NCBI GenBank assembly: GCA_022457065.1
Contig: JAJGBQ010000002.1
Span: 3,782,001 to 3,846,000 of the forward strand
Reading direction: 5' to 3'
DNA length: 64,000 nt
Source: Curvularia sp. ZM96
Lineage: Eukaryota > Ascomycota > Dothideomycetes > Pleosporales > Pleosporaceae
Shown here: piece by piece, positions 44,162 through 55,815 of the stretch
How positions within the stretch are numbered: the first letter of the stretch is position 1
Layout of the letters: each line of letters begins with the position of its first letter
Made by a program: the position numbers and the translations under genes
The notes under the pieces: generated by a model
What the model was told of the DNA's origin: nothing
What the model saw: only the letters and a program-made list of their open reading frames with translations
Databases searched by the model: none

Positions 44162-45569
44162 CTACTCCTCCTGAGCCCAAATCTTTTCTCTAAGCATCAT
44201 ACGCTCATTCTCCTCTTCCTTGCCGCCATTCACTGTCTTCTTCCACGCAAAGTATTCTCCTAGTCGAATCTCAGCATAGCCAGCATAGTCAAAGTCGATG
44301 AGGGAGATCTGTGCTTGAATTAAAGCCCAGATACCCCAATAGAAGCCAGGGACGCCACGGAAGCGATCGACTTGGTCAAACAGCTCCTCCAGCTCTGATT
44401 CCTTGTACGACCTGTTCTGGTGGGCGCTGAAGCTGCGCAGGTACTCGCGCAAGAAGGCGCGGCGGATGGCGCGTGTGGGCATTGCGGTGTAGTCGCAGTC
44501 AAAACCACCCCATTCAGCAAAGTGGTTGGCAATGTCAAACGAAGCAGGTGCAGGCGTAGCATACTCGTAGTCGATAAAAGATACACAGGCCGCCGTCTCA
44601 GGCTCGTCGGAGCCGCTGGAAACGCTGGACCGACGAGAGGCTGAGGCGGACGACGGCGAGGGCTCGATGATCACGTTGCCTGAAAGGAGGTCGCAATGGG
44701 CGAAGACAAACGGGTTGGAGCCACCGATGCCAGGCGTGTCACCAAGTATCTGCATCAGACTGTCGAGTTCTTGCATCAGCTGGTCTTTCCTTGCCGACTG
44801 GGCGGAGGTGGCTGTTGGCAGGGCGAGGATCCATCTCTGCATGGTTGTCCACAGATTCGGAATGGGCTTGCCTGGGGTAAGTGTAGCCATGGCAGCCAGG
44901 GACCCGCGCTTGTTGTTTTGCGAAATGAGTTGGGCAGGCGCAGGACATATGCTGCTAATACTCGAAATAGGTAATGTGGCATGCCATTCTCCCAACCTCT
45001 GAGCTACTCCTCGCCATACTTCTGGCCGACGCAGGTCGGCTGGCGTACACACAGTGCCTTGAATGAACTTGTATAAGAGACCATTTTCAAACCGGGCGTA
45101 GAGAGCGGGAGCAAGGTTGTGACGGGCGAGTAGCGAGTGGGAGCGAGCTTCCTCTACAACAGGGACTTAGTGGTGTGCGACGTGGTACCGGCATGGACTT
45201 ACTCTCGCGATCTATGAGGACGTCGGTGTCCTTGCCGTAGGCGCGCAGCAGAATAGCATCGTTTTCGACTTCGGTCTTGGAGAGGCCGGGAAGCTTGTTC
45301 ACCGCCTTGAGAAGCTACACCATGACTTAGCCGTGCGCACAAAGAAAGGGGGCGGCAGGGGCAGTCGGGAGCGCCAGAGAGGGATCGTGTGTGCATACCG
45401 TGTTTGTGATGCCGTCGGTGAACCTGACAAACTCAATCGTGTCCTTTGAGTCTTTCCATTCTGGGCGCAGAGCGAGTATGAGGTTGAGGGCCGAGTTGTG
45501 CGAGTCGGCGTAGTCGTAGTACTGCGGAATGTTGCGCAGGGAATCGTACGGCGATTGTGATTTGCTCAT
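44162..45569 (-). CDS. Ethanolamine kinase (choline/ethanolamine kinase family)
   Basis: Cytosolic kinase making phosphoethanolamine, first step of the CDP-ethanolamine branch of phospholipid synthesis. Exons 45399-45569, 45203-45314 and 44162-45153 give 424 residues. The ATP-site TDGITNTLLKAV spans intron 1, and LLRAYGKDTDVLIDRE spans the edge of intron 2. The catalytic (Brenner) motif HCDLLSGNVI and the metal-binding FIDYEYA are intact, then FDIANHFAEW. Ethanolamine over choline is favoured because of overall likeness to EKI1-type proteins, but this is not certain. A low-complexity Ser-rich insert sits between the catalytic and metal motifs. The reading frame is open upstream to 45869; the start at 45569 was taken because it begins the conserved part. 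Confidence 0.88.
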
Positions 45570-46452
45570 GGCGGCGCTGGAATCTGCTGCGTTGTTAGCC
45601 TTGCTTGCATGGTGCTGGCTGGGCAGCGTGCTGTGGCGGCGTTGTTGCGGTTGGAGAATTGATGGATGGCAGCGGGTGGTTGCATGTGAAGGCAGGCCAG
45701 CGCAAGTTGGCAGCAGCGAGCAGGAGCCGTGGGCAGATGGATGTACGTACAGGGCAATTGGTCTACTGGCGAGGGCAGAAGGCGACTTTGCTGGGCGACG
45801 GGAAGAAGCAAAGAAACAGAATGAAGAGAGAAGAGTCGGGAGCCGCGAGCAAGCGCAATCAATTCCCAAGGCGGTGCCGCTGCTGATTTCTGGGGGGTCG
45901 CGTGGGTCGTTCTTGCTTCCCCTGTCCGCCCTAGCCTAGCCCCGCAAGCGCCTTTCCAGACCCTGGCGGAACAGCCACCCAAATGACGTCTATCGTCAGA
46001 AGCCACCCTCGACGGCTACGTATCCTGCCATTGCACCTCCAGAGTGCCGCAGCCCTCGTGATCCCCAAGACTGCCGCCATGCCATCTCCCTCGTCCAGTC
46101 TTGCCACCGTTACAACCTCCGTCTCCGAGGCTGGCCCGCCACTCACGACGCCTACACCGCCAAATCCGGCCCGGCGCATGTGATTCACTGGCCTGCTATG
46201 CAATCCATACACGTCGACTGCGGGGCGCGGGTTGCGCGTTGCGGCCCCGATTGGCAGCCAGGAAACCACCTGCTGGATGGAGCATGGAAAAGCGGCATTG
46301 ATTGTCCATGTCCCATCGTCCACATACCGTGGCTTGTCTTCTAGTAAAACGCCGCGCTAAGTGCGCACATAAAGGGTATATCCATACATGATCCAAACTA
46401 CAACCCTGTCTCCAAGGGTCCAGAGTTGCCCCACATTGCTGTAGCCAAACTG
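45570..46452. other. Intergenic region, ethanolamine kinase promoter and SCAP 3' end
   Basis: 883 nt between two minus-strand genes. A plus-strand frame of 66 codons at 45983-46183 begins MTSIVRSHPRR and looks like a mitochondrial presequence, but nothing recognisable follows it. The rest is GC-rich without identifiable sites. Confidence 0.4.
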
Positions 46453-49400
46453 TCATTGTACCTTTCGTCCGCTCGCCTTGCGTGCCCTCCACTTATATGA
46501 TCCAAAGCCAATGTCCATCGCGCCACCCTGGAAATTGGTCAGGCCATCAAAACTCTCCTTGCCCAAAGTAACCACCTTGACTGTGTTGCCAAATCCCACT
46601 GCAACACTGCGTTTTCCCAGCTTGACAATCGGTCCAGGCGACGCTACAAACAACTCCTCTTCGTACGACTCGGTCGCTGTCTCATCCAGGTCGTCAGGCA
46701 TCAGTCGCCTCGACCGGAAATCGCCAGACGTCGATAGTGTCCAGACCTCCCATGCTTCGCTGTCCTCGCTCTCCTCACACAAGTCATCCACCCGGCGCTC
46801 TCTAACCAATGCCCCATTCGCAAATCTCGGCAGGTCCAGATTCCCCTGACGTTGAGCACGCTGCTTCAACGCAGAGGTGAGCGCCGCTGCGTCAACCCCT
46901 TGGTAGCTCTCGTCTGAGCCTGAACGAGTCGACGATGGTGTAGGCGATTGCATACGTCTTCGAATTCCAATTACACGCTGTGCCTCTGTCGACTCCCATA
47001 CCCCCGCAGGTTCAACGCAGAAAACTGCCTCTCTTGCGCGCTCGGGTCCATGACAGTTGTGCTTCTCCCGGTCTAGCGGCTTTCCAAGACAAATCTGTGA
47101 AGACGGCTTGTCGTCTAAACTGAACGTCTGCATCACCATGTGGTTTGTATTGCGCTCTGCATATGCCACAGATAGTGAGTTGACCGCTGGGGCTCCGCAT
47201 TGACACACGCGCCGCACCGAGTGCAGCACTCTAAATGAGTGTGGTCGGACATGCCCAATCTGGAACGCGTGCACCAGTGCGCGGCTGGTAAAGTCGAAGA
47301 TCTCGGCCTCCTCGTCACGGAGTGCAAACATGAGTCCAAGACTGGGAACAGCGTATATACACCGTATCTTGGCAGGGTTGCAACCGGGAGGTGGCCCTGG
47401 ATCCAGTCCTGCAACTACTTCTGGAGTGTGATTGTTCTCTTCTCTGAGCGGCAGTATGTGCACTTCGCCCGGCTTGGTTGCAAAGACCAGATTGGTCTCG
47501 CCCTTCTCTGAGGTATAGATTGAACTACACACGAGAGGGCTAGAAGCGATACGCCGGGTGTGATGGATGCCCGTACGTGCTGCCAGCTGGGTCAGATACC
47601 CGTCTGCGGTGACGATAATGACGTATAATTTCTCGGAATCAATCCGTGTTTTGAGTGTGACAAAGGTGAAAAGCATGGGCGCTTGACCTCGAATGTCAAC
47701 CAGCGGAAACATGGGGGGTCGTGATGCAGGTATGTCCCAAAGGCCAATCTGACCAGTGTGCCCGCAGATTGCTAGCATGCTGCCGCCATCGTCCACAGCA
47801 GTAGCATAGATGGGCCAGAGCTTGGGCTTCATCGCTGCCGTCTGTAAGGTAGTGTGTAGATAGCCTCCTCGGCCATGTAGCCATATCGCCGTGCTCCTAT
47901 CCAGTGATACACTGGCAATATGACCTTTTGGGCAGCCAGCTAACTGAACAACGTCCAAGGTTTGTGGCGTTGGCAACGTCTTGACCGAACATTCTATTTC
48001 TCCATCATCTTGCTCCTCTGAAGTTGATGGAAGGCCGGTCCAGAGAAGATAATTTGTCAACAAAGCCACCGTAGCAATGAGAGTGACAACGATCAAAGCT
48101 GCCGGGAACGCGTGTTCATGTGCAAAGCGGCGGAGCCCTTCCATAAGCGATGACGGTGGCTGGGGCCGATCACGTCCTTGTGCTCCCTTGGAGACAACCA
48201 AGATGGGGTTGTAGATGCGAGCCACAAACGTTTGTGCTCCTGGTTTGATGAAGCCGAACAACTCGCGAGCTGTGTTGTGATCTTGGAGCCGAAGCCATTC
48301 GGCGGGGGTTCTAGCTTGATTGATTGGTGGCTGGCTCCAGGTTGTGTCGATCGAGCGCTTTTTCCTTCTGGATGTGAAGCTTTGTCGAAATGTGTTAAAA
48401 GACAGTGGCTTGTCATCACTATCGAAGAAGTGCCAGTTGACGGCAAGAATAACAGAAAATATGGCCACCGTCCCCGCAAAGCGTGTGCTCAGCGGTAAGG
48501 TGCCTTCTTTTAAAGCACCAACCCAGGACTTGCGCTCCGCCTTGCTGTTCTTGGCATTTTGACTGAAATTGATGCGATCTAGCGAGTCGGAGAGTTCCAT
48601 TCTCTGTACATCCACGCTGAGCACAGCAACAAAGAACGTCAGATGGAACACAAGGTCGAATACGAGAGTGACGGCCGCAAAAACGCAAAAGTCGGCGACC
48701 CAGGGCGTGACGAGCCGGGAGCAAAGATACAATAGAGCGAGATTTTGGAATGCAATGGCGACAGACAAGTGGCCGACCTCGCCCAGTGCATTCCCGATGC
48801 GCTGGTGAGGAGGCATCTCAGGAGGTGTTTCCAGGACAACATTAATCAAACGAAATCTAGTAATCAGTGAGCAGCGACTCTCGCACCGAACAGCGCTTCA
48901 ACGTACATATTTCCAAGACCAAAACAAAAAACTACCACGGGAAACCAAGGCCGAGGTATCCGGGCTAAATCAATTCCAAGATATGTACAAAGGGTGAAAC
49001 TAGCGATGACACACACGGTCATCTAGTCTGGGTCAGCAACGGCATTGAACAATGTAAAGACGGCCTACCTTTATGCAGATGGTGACTAGTAAGCCAAACC
49101 AGCTTTTAACTGCTCGCAACTGCTTCATTCTCGCTATCACATAGACAGCCGTCACGAGATAAGAAGCAGCCAGGAATAGATCGTCGTTCAGGGTCATAGG
49201 CTTGAATCTGAATTCAAACAGGCGGCTCTGCGCCACCTGACCATCACCTGGAAAGACTGCCCAGTCCGGGGAGATTTCTTTGGCCAGGTTACGTGCTCTG
49301 GCATCCCACGTCATACCTAGGCTCGGATGATTCTGATCGAAAACGGTGATAACCAGCGCATCAGCAGCGCGGAGCTTGGTGTTGGAGAAGGCTTTGCCAG

Positions 49401-50086
49401 CGAAAACGGTGCTGGGTCGCAGTGTAATGTTGAGGGGTGTGCGCATCCGGGTGTGCGAGTTGATGGTTTCCAGCAGGTCGCGATCCTCCTCCAGCGTGCT
49501 CAACGAGCAGTTCCAATACATCAAGGGCGAATGCCATGCCCACTTGTCTCCTGGTGCTGTGGCAAGACAGCCGGGCGTGGTGGGCGCAAGCGTGTTGCGA
49601 ACGGGATATAAATCATCGTCGGCGTCCGTGTCAAAGCCAGTGCTAATCAGGGCTTCCTGCACCTGCAGTGTCTCGCGAAGCACGGGCAGGTTGATAGCGT
49701 TCATGTAGTCGCCATGGACCCATACCTGGCGCACAGTCACATCGGCGGGCCGCTCTCCGTCTACCTGGGTGGTCGAAGTCCAGACATGTTTGGGTAGGTT
49801 GCGCAAGCCGGCGGCGGCGGAACTATCGGCTTGGAAGACGGCTGGGTAGCATAGCAAAACCGAGATGATGATGGTTAAGAAGATTGAGAGCAGCCAATGG
49901 CGGGCAGTAGCGGTGCCGTGAGCCTGGAAGGCGCGGCGGATGGGGTGTGAGGTGGATAACCGTGGTGGTTCAGTGGTACTGCGAGACGTGGTTCAGCATG
50001 GCGCACGCGTGTGGAAGGGACGAGAGAGGGGGTTGCAAGAAGACGACTACTCACCCACGCAGCGGATAGAGGAGATACCAGATCAT
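46453..50086 (-). CDS. SREBP cleavage-activating protein (SCAP/Scp1) homologue
   Basis: ER-membrane sterol sensor that escorts the SREBP transcription factor to Golgi cleavage, controlling ergosterol and hypoxia genes. Exons 50055-50086, 49069-49978, 48907-49022 and 46453-48856 give 1153 residues. It begins MIWYLLYPLRG, then a membrane helix (LLSIFLTIIISVLLCYPAVF) and a long lumenal loop. The sterol-sensing region spans exons 2-4: LFLAASYLVTAVYVIARM, VVVFCFGLGNIFRLINVVLETPPEMPPHQRIGNALGEVGHLS and DFCVFAAVTLVFDLVFHLTFFVAVLSVD. The C-terminal 600 residues hold degenerate WD repeats (GHIASVSLDRSTAIWLHG, GGSMLAICGHTGQIGLWD). The very short first exon (32 nt) is supported by the family N-terminus it restores. 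Confidence 0.92.
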
Positions 50087-50485
50087 TCGGGTTCACGGTG
50101 CCTCTCGACGGGCATGCCCAAGCCGGAAGTCGACGACGAGACCTCAGTCAGCTGTGGCTGAGGATTTGCGACGCACTCGTCCAAGAGTGCGATGGGAGGG
50201 TGCGGCGAGCAGCTCATTCATCGGTCGGGCAGGCAAAAGGCGCAGACATACGCAGCAGCAGGTTGGAAGCGATGGCGCGGCTTCGGTCGCACTTGTAGGC
50301 ACATTGAGGGGCCGTCTTTGGAAGCATTATTGAGAGGCCGTGGCGCTCGCGCGGCTCCGGGGAGGTTCTCTAGTCGCCAAGAGCCGGCCATGTCTCATCG
50401 GCCTCGATCGCAGCTTGGTGTTACAATCGCAGGCGCCATCGCCAATAGGCTCCCTTGCCCGACACAATACACACACATGCAACCA

Positions 50486-50539
<54 letters not shown>

Positions 50540-51028
50540 AAGCCTACGTCAAAGCAGCCAGCACCGCCCGCCTTCTGCGAGTCGAGCCAGAAAAAGCAAT
50601 GGAGTCTGCCCCAGGAGTGGAGCATGATATGCGTGTGGCTTCGTCTATCCGGTACTGTCGTCGCTAGCCTTTGCCCTAGTCCGCTACTGCATCCTGCCCA
50701 CGCCTGCAGGGTCCCTCTCCCACTCTGACTCCAGCCCAAGGCTGATGCCCAGTCTCCACGGTTTCGCCAATCCTGCTCATGCTGTCCCGTCCCGCCGTAC
50801 AAAACCATATCCAACCCACGCATACATACAATCCATGCTTATGACATCAGCTTACGCCAGGCCCAAACAACACGCATCGCTCGCCGCAGGTACCGGGATC
50901 CTTCCGCCGTACCTGTTCGGCGGCGGATAGCAACGAGTGGCCGTGCTGACCCTGTACCACAACCACTCGTAAAAAAAACCAATTGCGTCCTACGCATCGC
51001 GTACATAGCTTTGTTTTTAGCTTTCGCT
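50087..51028. other. Intergenic region with CA repeat, SCAP promoter and ACL4 3' end
   Basis: 942 nt on the minus-strand side of SCAP. It contains a dinucleotide repeat (50487-50537) in its middle. Several frames cross the repeat in all phases but only because CA repeats are open in every frame. No gene is recognised. Confidence 0.45.
50487..50537. repeat. CA dinucleotide microsatellite
   Basis: An uninterrupted run of about 25 CA units. It lies about 400 nt before the SCAP start codon, in what should be the SCAP promoter. Such runs vary readily between strains. Confidence 0.97.
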
Positions 51029-52168
51029 TCACGTCCCGTCCATGTCCTCGTCCTCGTCCGCGCCGTCATCATCGGCTTCTTCCCACTCGTCGTCCTCTTC
51101 TTCGTCCGCGCCAGTAGAGGGCCCGAGAACGTCATTCAGTTCTCTCAGCAGCTCATCCGCATGTTCCTTCAATCGCTCATCCTCATACTCTAGCATGGCA
51201 TAAAGCTTCAGGCAATTCTCTAGCCAGTCGCGACTAGCGCGCAGCAGTGATGTAGCAACCTTCTCCTCGCCCTTAGCCTTTTGCTTCCCCGCCAGCAAAT
51301 GCAGGCACCAGCCGCCCAGATACCATGCCTCGACACTGCTGTCGTTCTCGCCCACTAATCGCTCCAGCACCTCAATGGCTTCGTCTTCCATTTCAGCTTC
51401 CATCAAGAGGCGAGAGAGACTGATTCGTACAGAATAGTCTGGGACCTTGGGGTCGTCAGGGTCAAGATCCTTCCACAGTTCCATACTCCGTCGAAGCGCG
51501 GATTGAGCCTCTTCAGGCTTTAATTGTGAGATGCGTATCGAAGCAAGCGTCTGGAGAGGCTCGGGATTCTCTGGTGCAAAAAGAAGTGCTTCGGTGACGG
51601 CGGCGTCGCATCGCGCCTCTGCATCCTCCTCCCACGACAGGTCTGTCATGTAGACTTCCGCAATGCCACAAAGCGAATTTGCGATCTTCTGCCTCTTCTC
51701 CTCTAACAGCTCTTCAATCTCGTCCTTCTTTGCCTTCTTGCCTTCCAGCCCACTAATCTCCCTCTTCAGCACTTCAATGCCCTTCTCAAACCATCGCACA
51801 CTTTCCGCACCGCCCTCCTCGTTTAATTGTGCCATCCATAGGAACTTTTCTGCTCCATCGTGTGCGCCTTCTGGGTCGATAACAATCGCGGCCTGAAATG
51901 CTTCGCGCGCGGAATCTGGGTCGCCCAACTCGACGTTGATTTCGCCAAGAAGATTCAGGGCAGGTAGTACGGCTGCTGAGGGTTTCGAGTTATCGGGCTG
52001 AAGTAGGTTCAACGCTCTCCGCGCGGCGACAAGCGCTTCCTCCGGCTGTGACGTTTGCAGGAAAGTGGCCGCCTGGATCAGCAAGTCCTCAGGCGATGCT
52101 TTCGGTTTCGATGCGCCAGACTTTGCGCTCTTCTTTGACTTTCGGTCTGCTGGCTTCGTTTTCGCCAT
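51029..52168 (-). CDS. acl4: Ribosomal protein L4 assembly chaperone ACL4
   Basis: Dedicated TPR chaperone that binds nascent Rpl4 and carries it to the pre-60S particle. The gene has no intron and encodes 379 residues. The basic N-terminus (KPADRKSKKSAKSGASKPKA) is followed by TPR-type helical repeats from about 28 to 340: PEDLLIQAATFLQTSQPEEALVAARRAL, LGEINVELGDPDSAREAFQAAI and SLCGIAEVYMTDLSWEEDAEARCDAAVTEAL. The last 30 residues are almost entirely acidic (EEEDDEWEEADDDGADEDEDMDGT), as in the yeast protein. It diverges from GIR2 across 225 nt; both act in ribosome biology. Confidence 0.93.
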   Translation of the reverse strand: MAKTKPADRKSKKSAKSGASKPKASPEDLLIQAATFLQTSQPEEALVAARRALNLLQPDNSKPSAAVLPALNLLGEINVELGDPDSAREAFQAAIVIDPEGAHDGAEKFLWMAQLNEEGGAESVRWFEKGIEVLKREISGLEGKKAKKDEIEELLEEKRQKIANSLCGIAEVYMTDLSWEEDAEARCDAAVTEALLFAPENPEPLQTLASIRISQLKPEEAQSALRRSMELWKDLDPDDPKVPDYSVRISLSRLLMEAEMEDEAIEVLERLVGENDSSVEAWYLGGWCLHLLAGKQKAKGEEKVATSLLRASRDWLENCLKLYAMLEYEDERLKEHADELLRELNDVLGPSTGADEEEDDEWEEADDDGADEDEDMDGT

Positions 52169-52393
52169 TTTTCAAGACTGGATTTCGGTGTCTTGAGGTG
52201 TGTGCGTGCGTGTGATTTGTGGTTTGCGAAAAGTTGCAGGCGGACCAAAAATTATTTCTCGAACATCGGGCAGTCGGAGCTAACGTGGGGGAAGGCGCGC
52301 CCCGCCCCGCCTAACGCAGCCTCAGCGTCACTCTGCAAGTCGTAGGCCCTGGGCTACTGTAATAAAATTTCCCCCCAAAGATAACAATTCGCC
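52169..52393. promoter_or_regulatory. Bidirectional promoter, ACL4 and GIR2
   Basis: A 225-nt spacer between divergent translation starts. It contains a GC-rich block (GGCGCGCCCCGCCCCGCC near 52291) followed by an AT-rich stretch (TAATAAAATTTCC) 35 nt before GIR2. Shared regulation of the two ribosome-linked genes is possible. Confidence 0.5.
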
Positions 52394-53208
52394 ATGGGAG
52401 TCGAAGAACAGAAAGAGGAGCGCGAGGTCCTGGAGTCCATCTTCGCCGACGAAATCACAGGTAGGCGCATCGTGACGCAAACCACCCCCGAGCATGTGTT
52501 AACACCCCATAGATGTTTCCGAGACAGAGTTCCGAGTCTCCATTCAACTCGACGACGGGCGACATGAGGACGAAGAGCGCGAAGATGACCAACGTATGCG
52601 ACACTAGTAATATTCATTCGAAGCGCACCTGAGCTCACAAGTACCTAGCCACCATCATCCTCAACGTCTCCTACCCCCCAAACTACCCGGACGAGGCCCC
52701 TCGACTCGACATAACACAGCCGCCCAATGCGCCCAAGCACCCTTACCTCGACATACAAGAAGACAAGCAACGGCTCCTCGACTCGCTGTCTGAAACGATA
52801 GAAGAGAATCTCGGCATGGCCATGGTATTCACTCTAGTCACCGTCCTCAAAGACAGCGCCGAGCTGCTCATGACGGAGCGGCAAAACGCCAAGCAGGCTC
52901 TTGCCGACATGGCGGCTGCCAAAGCCGAGGAGGAAGAGAACAAGAAATTCCAGGGTGAGGCTGTTACGCGAGAGTCTTTTCTGGCGTGGAGAGAGAGATT
53001 TAGGGCGGAGATGGCGGAGGAGAAGAGACGGAAAGAAGAGGAGAAGGAGTTGGAAGATAAGAAGAAGAGGATTGTAAAGGAAGAGAGGAAGTTGACGGGA
53101 AAGGAGCTGTGGCAGCAGGGTTTGATTGGGAAGGGTGATGATGACGATGATGACAATAATGTTGACGATGTGGATGTGGGAAAGCTGAAGATTGAGGCGG
53201 CTTCATGA
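52394..53208 (+). CDS. gir2: RWD-domain protein GIR2 (RWDD1/DFRP2 family)
   Basis: Partner of the translational GTPase Rbg2 and of Gcn1, affecting the Gcn2 starvation response. Exons 52394-52460, 52513-52593 and 52649-53208 give 235 residues. The RWD domain is residues 1-115: EEREVLESIFADEI, FRVSIQLDD, IILNVSYPPNYPDEAPRLDI and ENLGMAMVFTLVTVLKDSAELL, containing the YPxxYPxxxP signature. The remainder is a charged coiled coil (AEEKRRKEEEKELEDKKKRIVKEERKLTGKELWQQGL) ending in an acidic stretch. The conserved LTGKELWQQGL near the end is typical of the family. Confidence 0.93.
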
Positions 53209-53297
53209 TAGATGCCGTGTACGTCGTACTCCAACAAACAAAAGTTGAATACACCATCAACACAGCAAGTAGCTGTGGCACAAGTACACACATTTTG

Positions 53298-54249
53298 TTA
53301 CGACTTTGGTTTGATTACTCGAATAGGGTTCCTCTTCCTTCCCCTCACAATGGTCTGGCCCTCCTTCAACGCCAATTCGGTCTCCAAATCCACGATCCTT
53401 TGCATCTTCCTCGTAATATCCATATCCTTGCGCATATCCTTCTCGTATGCCTCCTGGTTTTCTCGCTCAGCCACCTTGATCGCATCAATCCACTTGACAT
53501 TATCCTCACGCGTCCCCAGTTGCGAATCAATCAGCCCATCCCATTCATCCTCCTGCTTGCATATTGGTAACCACCAGTTGCTCATGAGCACCTTGGTATC
53601 GAACAACTCAATCTTGCGCTGAAGTCGCTGACGAAGAACACGGCTCAGAGCTGGGGGCTGAGGCTTTGTGAGACGGAGAAAGGGGATTCCGTTTGCAGAA
53701 GATAGGATGGGTACGTGGCGGGGTCCAGAGGTCTTCGCGTACGGGCGGACGTTCAGAACGGCCTTTTCGGGAGGGAGGCACGCAAGCCGTTCTTTGGGCT
53801 CTTTAGGCGATTCATCTCGCCGTGTCCTTATTGGAGGCGCTCGTGTAAGGCCGCGTGGTAGTCGGGATACCAGTTGCATGAGTGTGCTTGTGCTGGCTGC
53901 ATCGCCGGCAGCAGAGGCATCGAGATGGTCAAGCGTCTACATTGTGTCAATTGCGAAGAGCCAAACACCCAGACAAACATGAACTTACCTCGTAGCCAGC
54001 CTTGAAGCTCAGCCCAAGTTGATACGGACTTTGTATTTTCCTGTTTCGTCGAAATTTATTGCGGACGGCGTTGCGCAGGGAGACGCGCTCGTCATCGGGG
54101 AGTGGAGCGGAAGAACATCGTGAAAGCAAGGCTCGGTAGAGAGCAATTGCTGTTAATGAGGTTAGAATGCAGACGCATAGCCGTGTCTCGAGAGGCTAAC
54201 CTGCTACACGGTGCTGTGTTGACTTTTTGGGCTGGAGGAAGCGGGGCAT
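53298..54249 (-). CDS. LYR-motif mitochondrial protein with long C-terminal domain
   Basis: Exons 54201-54249, 53989-54149 and 53298-53936 give 282 residues. The N-terminus MPRFLQPKKSTQHRVAAIALYRALL contains the LYR tripeptide formed across intron 1, then DDERVSLRNAVRNKFRRNRKIQS, the rest of a Complex1_LYR-type helical domain. LYR proteins assist Fe-S transfer and assembly of respiratory complexes or mitoribosomes with acyl carrier protein. Here about 190 further residues follow, including RHVPILSSANGIPFLRLTKPQPPALSRVL and a charged C-terminus (RGRKRNPIRVIKPKS). This extension is not part of the classic family and I cannot assign it. The gene converges on GIR2, with 89 nt between stops. Confidence 0.78.
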
Positions 54250-54726
54250 GCACGGGGAAGCTCGCTGGTGGAGGTTCCGAGCATGAGCTGCGACGCGAAA
54301 TATTTCGACTACCTATGACACATGGTCACGTGCTGGCATATAGGGCTCCAACCTTCGGCATGTATCTGGTAATTCAACATCAGATGCTGCATATCACAGC
54401 GGTATTGCACTGCCTCTCTGTTATTGTCAAAGTAACGTAGGCCATTTTTCAAGTACATGCTTCTGCATCCGACTTCTGGATTGGGTAGCCCTATCAGTGT
54501 CCAGGCTTCAACATGGGTGATCAAACGTGGAAAGACGGAAGCGGAGCGTTTGAGAAGATATATCATTCATAGTCCTAGTCACATCTCCAGGCAATCATTT
54601 TGTCCGGGAGATCAAAATTCCATCCCATGCGCCTTGGCCTTGTTCCTGCCGTACATTCGGGTTTCTCATGCAGTCACGTCTTTGCTCAAATGGTATTATC
54701 AGGACAGTTTGCGCGCATGGTCAAGT
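54250..54726. other. Intergenic region, LYR gene promoter and UEV 3' end
   Basis: 477 nt between two minus-strand genes. AT-rich parts near 54360-54440 probably belong to the promoter of the LYR-motif gene. No protein frame is recognised. Confidence 0.35.
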
Positions 54727-55349
54727 CTAAAAGGTCGTTCCCTCGGGAGGCTGTGGGAGCTTCTTGTTCTGAGGAAGCGCCATATATCTGGTATCTGGTC
54801 AGTCCTGAACGGCTTCCTTGGTGAGTATCCTGACCTTCGTAGCTCAATGAGTATGGTCTCCATGGTGAACTCGCGTTTCCACTGGGCCAGGCACGGCAGC
54901 TTTGTGGGGTCGACCTGGTGATGTCAGAATTCGATCCTCCGTATTCATCCTGCGCAGTAATACCTTTCCGTTCTGAGGGTTGACGCATGGCAGGTTGATC
55001 TTGGACGTGAACTTGATCTCTGGGGGAGTGTCGGGATAGTCTGGGCCGCAGTGGATTGACACGCTGTAGATGCGGTTCTCGTGGACGCTCTGGAGACTTT
55101 GGTCAACATGCAACAAGGTACATGGGGGAAAGAGGGCGCATACATGGGGGGGACCAAGGATGGTGCCGTTCCAGTCGGACATCAACAGATCGTCTCCGTT
55201 GTCCAGGCCATATGAGCAGGCCTCTGTGTATACTCAGCAACCTGTTCTCCAAAGCCATACGTCAAGTACACCGTACCGGCACCGAGTCCCTTCTCGCCCT
55301 TCTCCAGCTCTTCCAGCAGACGGAAGTTGCGCGGAACCTTGGCGCCCAT
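54727..55349 (-). CDS. mms2: Ubiquitin-conjugating enzyme variant, MMS2/UEV1 type
   Basis: Catalytically inactive E2 partner of Ubc13 that directs Lys63-linked ubiquitin chains in post-replication DNA repair. Five exons, 55277-55349, 55144-55223, 54964-55089, 54835-54914 and 54727-54787, give 139 residues, the family length. It begins MGAKVPRNFRLLEELEKGEKGLG and continues SYGLDNGDDLLMSDWNGTILGPPHSVHENRIYS, HCGPDYPDTPPEIKF and LPCLAQWKREFTMETILIELRRYM, closing with LPQPPEGTTF. No Cys sits at the E2 active-site position, as expected of a UEV. Every exon join falls inside a conserved block, which supports the model. Confidence 0.95.
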
Positions 55350-55815
55350 TGTTGCAGTGCTGGTACGAGAGTGGTACAGGCAAGTGTGGCGCGTGAGAGG
55401 AAGTGGGATAGACGGACCCCGCTTAGAGTACGATGATGGTCGGCGGAGGCTGCGGTAGTGAGTGTGGATCCAGGTTGAACGGGTCGCAAGCGGCGCATGC
55501 AGGTTTGTACGTACCAAGCCGGCTCTAGTCAGGCGCAATTGTAGGCAAGGCTGTTGGGTGTCAAGCTGATTGCTGCGCTGCTCGTCTCAAGATGCCTGTC
55601 GAGATCGGCTAGTGTCGAGGTTATGACGAGGCCGCGGCTGACCAGGGTCTCACCCTGCACCTGCATTGAGCGCTCGCTTGGCCACGTCCGCTACGCGACA
55701 TCTATACGTTGCCTTTCATGGTCGGGCCAAACAACTCCACCATCCATATCCTGCATTCCCGAGCCGCTCCTTTGCTTGCACAACTGGCCCAGATGCTTCA
55801 GCCCATTCGCAGAGG
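55350..55815. promoter_or_regulatory. Divergent spacer, UEV and MON2
   Basis: 466 nt between divergent starts. Both sides are GC-rich with no obvious TATA box. A plus-strand frame starting at 55666 runs in phase into MON2, so a longer MON2 N-terminus cannot be excluded, though the conserved N-terminus begins at 55816. Confidence 0.4.

Noticed and set aside
45983..46183. A 66-codon plus-strand gene with a presequence-like start
   Set aside because: No continuation across a plausible intron and no similarity; likely chance in GC-rich sequence.
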